Positions 1 through 6,630 of a DNA stretch of 20,428 nt are shown here, piece by piece (the first letter of the stretch is position 1; each line of letters starts with the position of its first letter). Location of the stretch: the NCBI GenBank assembly GCA_947460915.1, contig CANHKJ010000024.1, positions 1 to 20,428 of the forward strand. The letters run 5' to 3'. Source of the DNA: Verrucomicrobiia bacterium. GTDB taxonomy: Bacteria; Verrucomicrobiota; Verrucomicrobiia; Verrucomicrobiales; Akkermansiaceae. The position numbers were made by a program, and so were the translations under genes. The notes under the pieces were generated by a model. That model was not told the DNA's origin. It worked only from the letters and a program-made list of their open reading frames with translations, and searched no databases.

Positions 1-43
1 AGATTGACTTGCCGTGCGGGAAAAACAGGATTACAAAATGTGC

Positions 44-126
44 GCATCGTTTGGTGAAGGAAATTGGTGTGCGGTTATTCGACACAACCCTTCTACCATA
101 TGACCTGTAGCCAAACGATGCTTTTT
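44..126 (+). ncRNA. possible structured RNA or long-loop terminator
   Basis: Positions 44-54 (GCATCGTTTGG) are perfectly complementary to 111-121 (CCAAACGATGC), and 122-126 are all T. Inside, GAAGG (56-60) can pair with CCTTC (89-93), giving a second helix stacked close to the first. An 11-bp closing stem around a folded interior and followed by T's fits a small structured RNA or an unusual terminator. It matches no RNA family I recognise: it is not tmRNA, SRP RNA or a tRNA. Its 5' boundary is unknown. Confidence 0.3.
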
Positions 127-169
127 CTAACTTCGGTTTTCGGGTTAATTCGCGCCGTATAAGGTAAAA

Positions 170-210
170 CTGACTCAGTCCGTCGATACTATGCGTCAGC
201 GGGCTTTTTT
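170..210 (+). terminator. weak plus-strand terminator candidate
   Basis: CTGAC (170-174) pairs with GTCAG (195-199). The next bases CGGGC (200-204) can pair imperfectly with GCCG at 153-156, and T205-T210 is a run of six T. The stem is short and the loop long, so this is a weak candidate. It would end a transcript that enters the window from the left. Confidence 0.3.
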
Positions 211-344
211 GTCTTGCGGGCCATACACACAAAATCCCGACCAGACAGCGCAATACAAAAAATGAAAAACCAAGTAAGACAAAGGGGGGTAAGTTGGAAA
301 AGCTGAAAAGCGAGGCCGGAATCTCGTTGGGATGCTGTCTCGAC

Positions 345-2753
345 TTACTTCAAAGATTGGAGCTTCGGTGTATCGGTTGAGGTTTCTAGGGCCTTGATGG
401 TATCGCGAAGGCATTGGGCCTTTTGGCGCATGAGGTGCTTGGGGAAGTTCTTTTCATCGTGCTCGAAGTAGTGGGCGAGCTTTTTGAGATCGGGGATCAG
501 TGCTTTGGCGTGGGTGCCATATTGGAGCAGGATTTTCATGAGCTCGGGCGTGCGGTTTTCGCTGGACCAGGGGTTTTGTTGGCGGGTGTAGGTGACGCAG
601 GCGCTCATGCCTTCTTTGATGTGGTGCTGGGCCATGAGGCGCAGGCCCTCGACGCGGATGGTGTCGGCAAACATTTCGCCGCTGGGCGCGGGCACGACGA
701 TGGCCTCGTAGATGGCGGGCAGCAGAGGTTTGATTTCCTCGGCAGAGAGATTGCGATAAACCGAGCCAATGCTGCCACGAGCGCGGCCGTCTTGGTTTTT
801 CAGACCCGCACGCACAGCGGTGTAGAGGGCCTTGCGATCTACGCCCCGGAGCGAGCCATTGAGCATGCCGCCGCCATCGAATAGGGCGAAAGATAGGTAG
901 CGTTGTTGCATGCCGCGAGGGTCTTTGGCGGTATCAACTTGGGCGAGCAGTTCGAGCAAACGTGGAACGGCCTTTTTGGCGGGGTCGCCCATGGTGGCGA
1001 GCGCTTCGGCGGCTTTGATGCGTAGCCAGAGATCGGGATCGTTGAGCAGTTTCAGCAGGGGTTCGATGGCATCGGCTCCGCGCCCACGAATGATGGCGAG
1101 GGCCTGGCAGGCACCGTAGCGGGCTTCAAGCTCGGGAGCGGAGAGCAGGGCGATGAGTTCAGGCACAGAGGCGTCCTTGCGTCGGCCCAGAGCCATGGCA
1201 GCACGCTCACGCACGATGGGTGACCAATTGCGGAGCAGGCTGAGAATTTCCTCGTTGCTGAGCTGATCGTAGCCGCTGTTGCGGTCCTTGTTATTCCAGC
1301 CGCGACCGTCATTGATGAGGGCCTGTGCTTGTGTGGCATTGAGCTGGGGGACTTTTGGTAGTCCCTGAGTGAAGCGCTTGCCTGTGAGGGCGATTTTTTG
1401 CAGGGGCATGGCGTAGGCGAGCAAAAAGGCGCCGCTGCAATCCCAGCCGTGGTAGCTATCGTGGCTGAGGTCGGGCGGGCCTTGGTGGGCGAAACTGCCA
1501 TCCCACTTGCGGGCGAGATCGTAATACCAGGCACCAAATTCTTTCATCCAAGCGCCTGTGGCCTGCGGTCCTGAGCGGGCGACGCCAGGCATGGCCCAGA
1601 GCATGTTGAAGTAATTGCCGGTATGTCCTGTATCGCGCTCGGGTCCATGGCAGGCGACGCTCATGCGTGAGAAAAATTCGGCAGCTTGGGGTTCCTCTAA
1701 CAGCTGGAACAAGACGGCAGCCATGCCGCATTTGCCATTGTCATCGTGGTTCTCGATCCACGGGTGGTGATCGCCGTAGGGCACGGCGCCTTTGCCGATG
1801 TAAAAACGCAGCAGGCGTGCGCTGAGTTCGATGGCGCGGGGGATTTCTGGATCTTTGACACCGGCCTTGATGGCGAGTGAGAGGGAAATGGTGAGGGGAA
1901 TGCCTGGTGAGTTCATCATGCCGTAGCCGCCGAGTCGGCCATCGGGGATGGCAAATCCATGGCCCCAAGAACCGACGGCACTTTGTCCCTTGGCAGCCTC
2001 CAGCGCGAGGCGTCGCAGGCCTGGAAGCACGGACTTGTCCTCGCTGGCGATGATGTATTCGGCAAGGAAGATCATGACGTAGCCGTAATGCCAGGTCTGC
2101 ATTGAGTTAGAAGTATAGTCGGCAGCCCATTGGGCTTCTTTTTTGAGGAGTGGCAGGTATTGGGCATCGCCACTGGCCAAGAGTGCGAGGGCATTGAGCG
2201 AGCGCACGATGGCATCTTGATGCGGGTTGGCTTGTGCCATTTTTGTGGCGAGTGCCTGGCAGCCTTGGGTGAAAATGCGCTGGGATTTTTCGCAATCGAA
2301 CGGAGCGGTGGCGCTGTAATTGCCGAGTGTGGCGAGCTGGAGTGTGACTTCTTCGGTCTTGCCTGCGCGCCAACGAGTGAGGGCGAGTTTTCCTTGTCCC
2401 TCTGGGGATTCGGCTAGGGTGATGGCCTTGCCGAGCTCGGTGCGGGGATCGGCGGCAAAGGGCTTGCTTCCGACGCCGAGGAGCACATCGCCGACGACAA
2501 AGGATCCATCGGCGGGAGAAGTGGCATCGACCTGAGTGATGGCGATCTGGCGGGCATCTGAGGTGACCATTTTATCGCTAAACATCCAGCCGCGCAGCCC
2601 TGTGGGGCCGAGATTCCAGTCGTGCTTGGCTTGGGCGGGAATGGTGTCGCCTTTGATGAAATCGGGGATGGCGATGGTTTGGCCTGGACTGGCGGCGAAG
2701 CACAGAGAGCAGCTGAGGAGGGCGAGCGTGGAAAATAGGCTGAGGTTTTTCAT
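345..2753 (-). CDS. exported PDZ / helical-toroid / HEAT-repeat protein (DUF6288-like)
   Basis: This 802-residue protein begins with a typical signal peptide (Lys at 3, hydrophobic core to about 18, likely cut after Ala20 or Ala21), so it should act outside the cytoplasm. Residues about 45-142 resemble a PDZ domain (a GLRGW entry, VGDVLLGV and LALTRWRAGK motifs). Residues about 150-480 form a Trp/Gly-rich all-helical region like an alpha/alpha toroid (for example WHYGY and SWGHGF). Residues about 495-620 hold HEAT-type repeats (VRERAAMALG, LEARYGACQALA, LWLRIKAAEALA). I recall this layout in Verrucomicrobiota and Planctomycetota proteins annotated as DUF6288; that family name is from memory. 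No catalytic residues are recognisable and the substrate is unknown. A binding or scaffolding role is an inference from PDZ plus HEAT. The ATG at 2753 gives the full signal peptide and has no Shine-Dalgarno sequence. It stands alone, over 400 bases from xylA. Confidence 0.8.
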   Translation of the reverse strand: MKNLSLFSTLALLSCSLCFAASPGQTIAIPDFIKGDTIPAQAKHDWNLGPTGLRGWMFSDKMVTSDARQIAITQVDATSPADGSFVVGDVLLGVGSKPFAADPRTELGKAITLAESPEGQGKLALTRWRAGKTEEVTLQLATLGNYSATAPFDCEKSQRIFTQGCQALATKMAQANPHQDAIVRSLNALALLASGDAQYLPLLKKEAQWAADYTSNSMQTWHYGYVMIFLAEYIIASEDKSVLPGLRRLALEAAKGQSAVGSWGHGFAIPDGRLGGYGMMNSPGIPLTISLSLAIKAGVKDPEIPRAIELSARLLRFYIGKGAVPYGDHHPWIENHDDNGKCGMAAVLFQLLEEPQAAEFFSRMSVACHGPERDTGHTGNYFNMLWAMPGVARSGPQATGAWMKEFGAWYYDLARKWDGSFAHQGPPDLSHDSYHGWDCSGAFLLAYAMPLQKIALTGKRFTQGLPKVPQLNATQAQALINDGRGWNNKDRNSGYDQLSNEEILSLLRNWSPIVRERAAMALGRRKDASVPELIALLSAPELEARYGACQALAIIRGRGADAIEPLLKLLNDPDLWLRIKAAEALATMGDPAKKAVPRLLELLAQVDTAKDPRGMQQRYLSFALFDGGGMLNGSLRGVDRKALYTAVRAGLKNQDGRARGSIGSVYRNLSAEEIKPLLPAIYEAIVVPAPSGEMFADTIRVEGLRLMAQHHIKEGMSACVTYTRQQNPWSSENRTPELMKILLQYGTHAKALIPDLKKLAHYFEHDEKNFPKHLMRQKAQCLRDTIKALETSTDTPKLQSLK

Positions 2754-2978
2754 CGTAGAAGCGGATAAATACGGAGGCAGGCTGGGGGTTCTGACAAGAG
2801 AATGTGGGGAGGTGAAATTTTACGACAACCGGATCCGGCTCAGCGGGAGGAACCGCAGCGGAGCGGAGATAGCGGCACTATTTGCATTTCCTTCATGCCG
2901 CAAATAGCCGAACTGGTTACAGCTTTCAACATGAGGCAAATTTTACGGATGGAACGGATTGGGAAAGGGTACTAGAAG

Positions 2979-3060
2979 GAACTTTGAACTTTGAACTTTG
3001 AACTTTGAACTTTGAACTTTGAACTTTGAACTTTGAACTTTGAACTTTGAACTTTTTTTT
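2979..3060. repeat. (GAACTTT)11 tandem repeat ending in T8
   Basis: Eleven perfect, uninterrupted copies of the 7-base unit GAACTTT occupy 2979-3055. The last copy runs straight into further T's, giving eight T's at 3053-3060. There are no mismatches between copies, so the array is young, actively maintained or prone to slippage. The period of 7 is not a codon multiple and no gene crosses it. On the minus strand it reads as A8 followed by GTTCAAA-type units. Confidence 0.97.
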
Positions 3061-3068
3061 GGGGGCTG

Positions 3069-3085
3069 GGAGGCCAGAGGCCTCC
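3069..3085. repeat. GC-rich hairpin beside the heptamer array
   Basis: GGAGGCC (3069-3075) and GGCCTCC (3079-3085) form a perfect 7-bp stem around a 3-base loop. It lies nine bases past the T run that ends the heptamer array. It may be part of one composite element with the array, or simply a neighbour. Confidence 0.7.
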
Positions 3086-3096
3086 GCCACGGGATG

Positions 3097-3128
3097 AAAA
3101 AAGCGGTGCCTTAGTGAGCACCGCTTTT
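3097..3128 (-). terminator. intrinsic terminator of xylA
   Basis: AAAAGCGGTGC (3099-3109) and GCACCGCTTTT (3118-3128) form a perfect 11-bp stem around an 8-base loop. On the minus strand the stem is followed by a T run (complement of the A's at 3097-3102). It lies 28 bases past the xylA stop codon, the expected place. The T-rich flank on the other side means it could also stop plus-strand transcripts. Confidence 0.9.
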
Positions 3129-3156
3129 GAGGAAGAGGGATCTTGAAATTTGCTTC

Positions 3157-4464
3157 TTAGATGAACTCGTTGAGCAAGTTTTCCAGGTGCTCTTGGCGAC
3201 CGGAGCCGATGGTGGGCTCACCGTTGCCGAGGGCATAGGCGCTGAGGTCATCGAGGGTGACTTGCTTGGCTTCGACTTTGGCGCCGATGCCAGAATTCCA
3301 GGAATCGTAGCGCTTGGCGACGAACTCGGCGATGCGGCCGTCGGCACGCAGCTTGGCAGCGGATTTCAGGCCGCGGGCAAAGGCATCCATGCCGCCGATG
3401 TGGGCGTGGAAGAGATCCTCGGGCTCATGAGACTCACGACGACGCTTGGCATCGAAGTTGAGACCACCGGTGGTGAAGCCGCCCATTTCGAGGACTTTTT
3501 CCATGATGCTGGTGGTGAGGTAGAGGTCGGTGGGGAACTGGTCAGTGTCCCAGCCGATGAGCTCGTCGCCTTGGTTGGCATCGATGGAGCCGAGTGAATC
3601 AGCAGCGATGGCAACGGTCATTTCATGAAGCATGGTGTGACCGGCGAGGGTGGCGTGGTTGGTTTCCAAGTTGAGTTTGAAGTGACCCATCAGGCCGTAT
3701 TCGCGGAGGAAATTCAAGCACGCAGCGGAATCGGAATCGTATTGGTGCGTGGAGGGTTCGCGTGGCTTAGGCTCGATGTAGAATTGACCTTTGAAGCCGA
3801 TTTTTTTCGCGTAGTCGACGGCCATGTGCAGCAGGGCGGCAAGGTGGTCGAGTTCACGTTTCATGTCGGTATTGAGCAAGGTGGAGTAACCTTCACGACC
3901 GCCCCAGAAGGTGTAGCCTTCGCCGCCGAGTTTGAGTGTGGCATCCATGGCGGCTTTCACTTGGGCTGCGCCGTAAGCGAAAACGTCCGCGCTAGGAGAG
4001 GTGCCAGCACCTTGAGCATAGCGGGGATGGGAGAACAAGCAAGCGGTGCCCCAGAGGAGTTTTTTGCCGTGAGCTTGTTGCAGGCCTTTGAGGTGATCGG
4101 TGACTTTGTCGAGTGCGGCATTGGATGCAGCGAGGTTGTTGAGCTCGGGTGCGATGTCGCGATCGTGGAAGCAGTAGTAGTCAATGCCGGTTTTGTCGAG
4201 GAATTCGAAAAACACGTCGGCACGCTTGAGTGCGTTGTCCACGGAATCGGACTGATCGTCCCAGGGCATCAGAGCGGTGGCTCCGCCGAAGGGGTCGGAG
4301 AGACCATTGCGCATCACGTGCCAATAGGCAGCGGCGAAGCGCATATGATCGCGCATGGTTTTGCCCTCGATGAGTTCATCGGGATTGTAGTGCTTGAATG
4401 CGAAGGGATTGCGAGAACCGGGGCCCTCGTACTGAATTTTCGGAATGTCGGGAAAATACGCCAT
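3157..4464 (-). CDS. xylA: xylose isomerase
   Basis: Converts D-xylose to D-xylulose (and D-glucose to D-fructose) in the cytoplasm, using two divalent metal ions. At 435 residues it has the length of the class II enzymes. The N-terminus YFPDIPKIQYEGP is the family's usual start. FHDRD contains the catalytic His100 and Asp103. GGREGYSTLLNTD, IEPKPREPSTHQYD, KLNLETNHATLAGH and the metal-binding DANQGDELIGWDTDQFP follow in family order, then GGLNFDAKRRR. The frame stays open to an ATG at 4500, but conservation begins at the ATG at 4464, so I chose that start; the extra 12 residues look unrelated and would cover the promoter. No xylulokinase or xylose transporter lies next to it, so the rest of the pathway is elsewhere. 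Confidence 0.97.
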   Translation of the reverse strand: MAYFPDIPKIQYEGPGSRNPFAFKHYNPDELIEGKTMRDHMRFAAAYWHVMRNGLSDPFGGATALMPWDDQSDSVDNALKRADVFFEFLDKTGIDYYCFHDRDIAPELNNLAASNAALDKVTDHLKGLQQAHGKKLLWGTACLFSHPRYAQGAGTSPSADVFAYGAAQVKAAMDATLKLGGEGYTFWGGREGYSTLLNTDMKRELDHLAALLHMAVDYAKKIGFKGQFYIEPKPREPSTHQYDSDSAACLNFLREYGLMGHFKLNLETNHATLAGHTMLHEMTVAIAADSLGSIDANQGDELIGWDTDQFPTDLYLTTSIMEKVLEMGGFTTGGLNFDAKRRRESHEPEDLFHAHIGGMDAFARGLKSAAKLRADGRIAEFVAKRYDSWNSGIGAKVEAKQVTLDDLSAYALGNGEPTIGSGRQEHLENLLNEFI

Positions 4465-4471
4465 GGCGAGA

Positions 4472-4500
4472 AAACTAGCGTCAGGGGCAGGGGGATGCAA
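4472..4500 (-). promoter_or_regulatory. candidate xylA promoter (possibly leaderless)
   Basis: On the minus strand TTGCAT (complement of 4495-4500) is followed after exactly 17 bases by TAGTTT (complement of 4472-4477). Seven bases separate the -10 box from the ATG at 4464. A start site 7-8 bases past the -10 box would fall on the A of the start codon, giving an mRNA with no leader. The box match is moderate, so this is a prediction only. Confidence 0.4.
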
Positions 4501-4537
4501 GGGGATTCAGTGTCAGTAATGGGAAATGGGTCGGGAA

Positions 4538-4568
4538 GTTTTCAGTTTTCAGTTTTCAGTTTTTTTTT
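4538..4568. repeat. (GTTTTCA)3 tandem repeat ending in T9
   Basis: Three perfect copies of the 7-base unit GTTTTCA cover 4538-4558. A G (4559) and nine T's (4560-4568) follow. It sits between the xylA start and the phrB stop. The unit differs from that at 2979-3055, but the period (7), the trailing T run and the orientation are the same. Confidence 0.93.
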
Positions 4569-4574
4569 GGATTG

Positions 4575-5993
4575 TTATTTTTGCTCGGCTTTATGGTTTT
4601 TGAAAATCGCGAGAGTGCGCAGGCGTTCGGTGTTGTGATCGACGATGGGTAGGGGGTAGTCGTTGGCGATGGGGCGTCCGTTTTTTGGGGCTTCGAGAAA
4701 TTTCTCAGGATGGGTCAGGGCTAGCTCGGGGACCCAGCGTTTGATGTAGATGCCTTGAGGATCGAATCGCGCGGTTTGTGACCAGGGGTTTTGAATGCGG
4801 AAGTAGGGCGCGGCATCGGCCCCTGTGCCAGCGGACCATTGCCAGCCGCCGTTGTTGGAGGCGATTTCGCCATCGACGAGGTGTTGCATGAACCAGGACT
4901 CGCCGATGCGCCAGTCGTAGTGCAGGTCTTTGGTGAGAAACATTGCAGTGATCATCCTTACGCGGTTGTGCATGTGTCCGGTGGCGAGCAGCTCGCGCAT
5001 GCCGGCATCGACGATAGGAAAGCCGGTGCGGCCTTGCTTCCAGGCGTCGAGTTTATCATCGGGATCATCCCAGGGGAGTCCGCGCCATTGCTGGCTGAAC
5101 TCGTTTTCTAACACATCGGGAAAATAGTGGATGATGGCGAAGTAGAATTCGCGCCAAGCGAGTTCCTTGAGATAGGTATGGAAGCCGGTTTTGGCAGCGG
5201 GTGGAGCCTCGGCGCTGGCTTGTTGGATGCTTTGGTAGATCGTGCGAAGGGAAAGCAATCCGTAGCGAAGATCTTGGCTGATGCGTGAGGTGCCGCTGAT
5301 GGCTGGGAGATCGCGCTTTTCTTGGTAGGCAGCGATGCGTTCTTGGAGGGCGGTTTTGAAGCGGGCGCGGGCGGCTTTTTCTCCTGCTGGGACGATTTCT
5401 GCGGTGCAGGCGGGCAAGTTCCATGTTGCGAGCGTGGGCAGCGGATCGGAGGGGATCTCGGGCGGTGTGTAGAGGGCGGTGATTTTGGCAACGGGTGCTT
5501 CTTTGGGCAAGGCGAGCCAGTTTTTGGAGTAGGGTGTGTAGACTCGGTAGGGAAGGTTGCTACCGGTGAGCACTTCCTCGGGGGAGTGGAGGCTGACGTC
5601 ATGCATCGCGTGAACTGTGACGCCGAGTTCCTGGCAGAGTGTGACTACGGCTTGCTCAGTGGCTTTGCCGAAGGGATCTGGGTCTTTTTGAAAGTAGAGC
5701 GCATCAGCCTTGGTCTCGCGGATGAAGGCGCGGAGCTGGTCGACGGCTTTTCCTTGGCGGATGATTAAGCGGCTGCCGAGAGTGCGGAGGTTCGCATCGA
5801 GCGAGGCGAGGGATAGGCAGAGGAATTGCTGGCGCTTGGGGCCGGTCCAGTTGTGCTGCTGTTTCCAATCAGAAACTACATAAAAAGGCAAAACCGCGTT
5901 GCAATCAAGCGACGCGGTTTTGAGAATCTTATGATCGGAAATGCGTAAGTCCCTGCGGAACCAGTAGATGCCTGTTTGATGCGTGTGGCTCAT
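4575..5993 (-). CDS. phrB: deoxyribodipyrimidine photolyase (class I CPD photolyase)
   Basis: Light-driven repair of cyclobutane pyrimidine dimers in DNA, using reduced FAD and an antenna pigment. The 472-residue length matches bacterial class I enzymes. The N-terminal third is the Rossmann-like antenna domain (IYWFRRDLRISDH at the start). The C-terminal FAD domain carries WREFY near residue 280 (the Glu that contacts the dimer in E. coli), RTGFPIVDAGMRELLATG with HMHNR, and ASNNGGWQWSAGTGADAAPYF near 377-397, which includes the Asn that tunes FAD. Antenna type (MTHF or a deazaflavin) cannot be told from the sequence. The gene appears to stand alone. Its ATG at 5993 has no Shine-Dalgarno sequence. 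A cryptochrome role is possible but the motifs favour repair. Confidence 0.93.
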   Translation of the reverse strand: MSHTHQTGIYWFRRDLRISDHKILKTASLDCNAVLPFYVVSDWKQQHNWTGPKRQQFLCLSLASLDANLRTLGSRLIIRQGKAVDQLRAFIRETKADALYFQKDPDPFGKATEQAVVTLCQELGVTVHAMHDVSLHSPEEVLTGSNLPYRVYTPYSKNWLALPKEAPVAKITALYTPPEIPSDPLPTLATWNLPACTAEIVPAGEKAARARFKTALQERIAAYQEKRDLPAISGTSRISQDLRYGLLSLRTIYQSIQQASAEAPPAAKTGFHTYLKELAWREFYFAIIHYFPDVLENEFSQQWRGLPWDDPDDKLDAWKQGRTGFPIVDAGMRELLATGHMHNRVRMITAMFLTKDLHYDWRIGESWFMQHLVDGEIASNNGGWQWSAGTGADAAPYFRIQNPWSQTARFDPQGIYIKRWVPELALTHPEKFLEAPKNGRPIANDYPLPIVDHNTERLRTLAIFKNHKAEQK

Positions 5994-6102
5994 GTCCCAC
6001 TACCAAAAGCGCGATCTGGCTAGGACGCAAGGAAAAGTTTCGCCGATCTGAGATAGCGTGTTGTTCGTGATTTCGGGGGAGTCACGGGCAATGCACGGTC
6101 AA

Positions 6103-6372
6103 TTACTTGGCTTTGAGGATTTTAGCGCCTTTTTTGAGCGTTGTGTCCGTATGCGTGCCGTTGACGAGCTTCGCTTTGCCAAGGACGTCTTTCAAATCCG
6201 TCAATGCTGCCTCAGCGGCGGCAAGGGCTTCTTTGGGACCTCCGTATTGTTTGTCTGAGAAATACTTCACAAATGACTTACCCTTGCGGGTAATGTTCAG
6301 CCTCCAACCGAGGAAGGCAGAGTTTTCATACGTGAAGCGTGTCAGGTTTCTTTTGGATGTGTAATTACTCAT
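6103..6372 (-). CDS. small AP2-like putative DNA-binding protein
   Basis: This 89-residue basic protein is rich in Lys and Arg. Residues about 18-60 follow the pattern of bacterial AP2-type domains: an aromatic/Gly turn (LGWRLNITRKGK), then KYFSDKQYGG, then an Ala-rich helix (PKEALAAAEAAL). AP2 domains use a three-stranded sheet to read DNA and also occur in homing endonucleases, phage proteins and integrases. There is no second domain, so a small stand-alone nucleic-acid-binding protein is the best guess. The assignment rests on pattern memory. It lies between phrB and the divergent rpoA, with its own start and no clear Shine-Dalgarno sequence. Role and target are unknown. Confidence 0.65.
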   Translation of the reverse strand: MSNYTSKRNLTRFTYENSAFLGWRLNITRKGKSFVKYFSDKQYGGPKEALAAAEAALTDLKDVLGKAKLVNGTHTDTTLKKGAKILKAK

Positions 6373-6455
6373 GGGATAACATGGGTTAGCGCGGTGGAGT
6401 CTAGCACTTTAACCGAGTTCTACCAGCATTTTTTTCTGATTCTTAAGGATTTATT

Positions 6456-6476
6456 GCAAAAAACTGCACTTTTTGC
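6456..6476. repeat. 7-bp inverted repeat upstream of rpoA
   Basis: GCAAAAA (6456-6462) pairs perfectly with TTTTTGC (6470-6476) around a 7-base loop. It lies about 20 bases upstream of the candidate rpoA -35 box. It could be a regulator site or a weak terminator for plus-strand read-through; nothing in the sequence decides this. Confidence 0.4.
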
Positions 6477-6496
6477 GGCAATTCTGAAAAAATGAG

Positions 6497-6525
6497 TTGC
6501 CAAATCGGTTCTGATACCCTTTATT
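6497..6525 (+). promoter_or_regulatory. candidate rpoA promoter
   Basis: TTGCCA (6497-6502) and TTTATT (6520-6525) are separated by 17 bases, as expected for a housekeeping sigma factor. Transcription would start near 6532, leaving a leader of about 100 bases before rpoA. The leader's hairpins begin at 6535, just past that start, which supports the placement. Confidence 0.45.
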
Positions 6526-6534
6526 CGCCGCCCC

Positions 6535-6605
6535 GCGAGCCTACAACGCCGTCGGTCCTCGATCTGTATGGATTTTTTTCATTCAGACCCGCTCGCAACG
6601 GAGGG
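6535..6605 (+). promoter_or_regulatory. structured 5' leader of rpoA-rplQ
   Basis: Three nested helices can form: GCGAGC (6535-6540) with GCTCGC (6591-6596), GGTC (6554-6557) with GACC (6586-6589), and ATGGA (6568-6572) with TTCAT (6578-6582) around a T5 loop. They are followed by GGAGGG (6600-6605), which lies 25 bases before the rpoA ATG, too far for a normal Shine-Dalgarno contact. Ribosomal-protein operons often use such leaders for feedback control. Whether this one binds L17 or anything else is inference. Confidence 0.35.
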
Positions 6606-6630
6606 TAACCCGGCTACTCACTGATCCATT

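Larger units (their letters stand above)
1..344. other. intergenic stretch with terminator-like and inverted-repeat structures
   Basis: I see no convincing gene here. The stretch lies downstream of the minus-strand exported HEAT-repeat gene. It contains an 11-bp inverted repeat (44-54 with 111-121) followed by a T run, and a second weaker hairpin with a T run (170-210). Both read as plus-strand RNA 3' ends, so an upstream plus-strand gene or a small RNA may finish here. An open frame on the minus strand over 196-414 overlaps the end of the HEAT-repeat gene in another frame and looks non-coding. Confidence 0.5.
2754..3156. other. intergenic stretch with heptamer repeat and xylA terminator
   Basis: No gene is supported here. 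The part next to the HEAT-repeat gene carries a perfect 10-bp palindrome (CCGGATCCGG, 2829-2838) and an 8-bp inverted repeat (CTATTTGC 2878-2885 with GCAAATAG 2900-2907). Next come a heptamer array (2979-3055), a T run to 3060, a GC-rich hairpin (3069-3085) and the xylA terminator (3097-3128). Confidence 0.6.

Noticed and set aside
44..130. Inverted repeat as an integron attC site
   Set aside because: No matching pair of core sites (RYYYAAC and GTTRRRY) flanks the arms, and no integrase or cassette is present.
2979..3055. Heptamer array as a CRISPR array
   Set aside because: There are no spacers; the units are contiguous 7-mers and there are no cas genes.
4465..4500. Twelve-residue N-terminal extension of xylose isomerase
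   Set aside because: Family conservation begins at the ATG at 4464, and the extension overlaps the candidate promoter.
3625..4638. 337-codon plus-strand open frame opposite xylA and the end of phrB
   Set aside because: It is antisense to a well-supported xylose isomerase, crosses its promoter and the heptamer array, and matches no family; it follows from the codon bias of the real gene.
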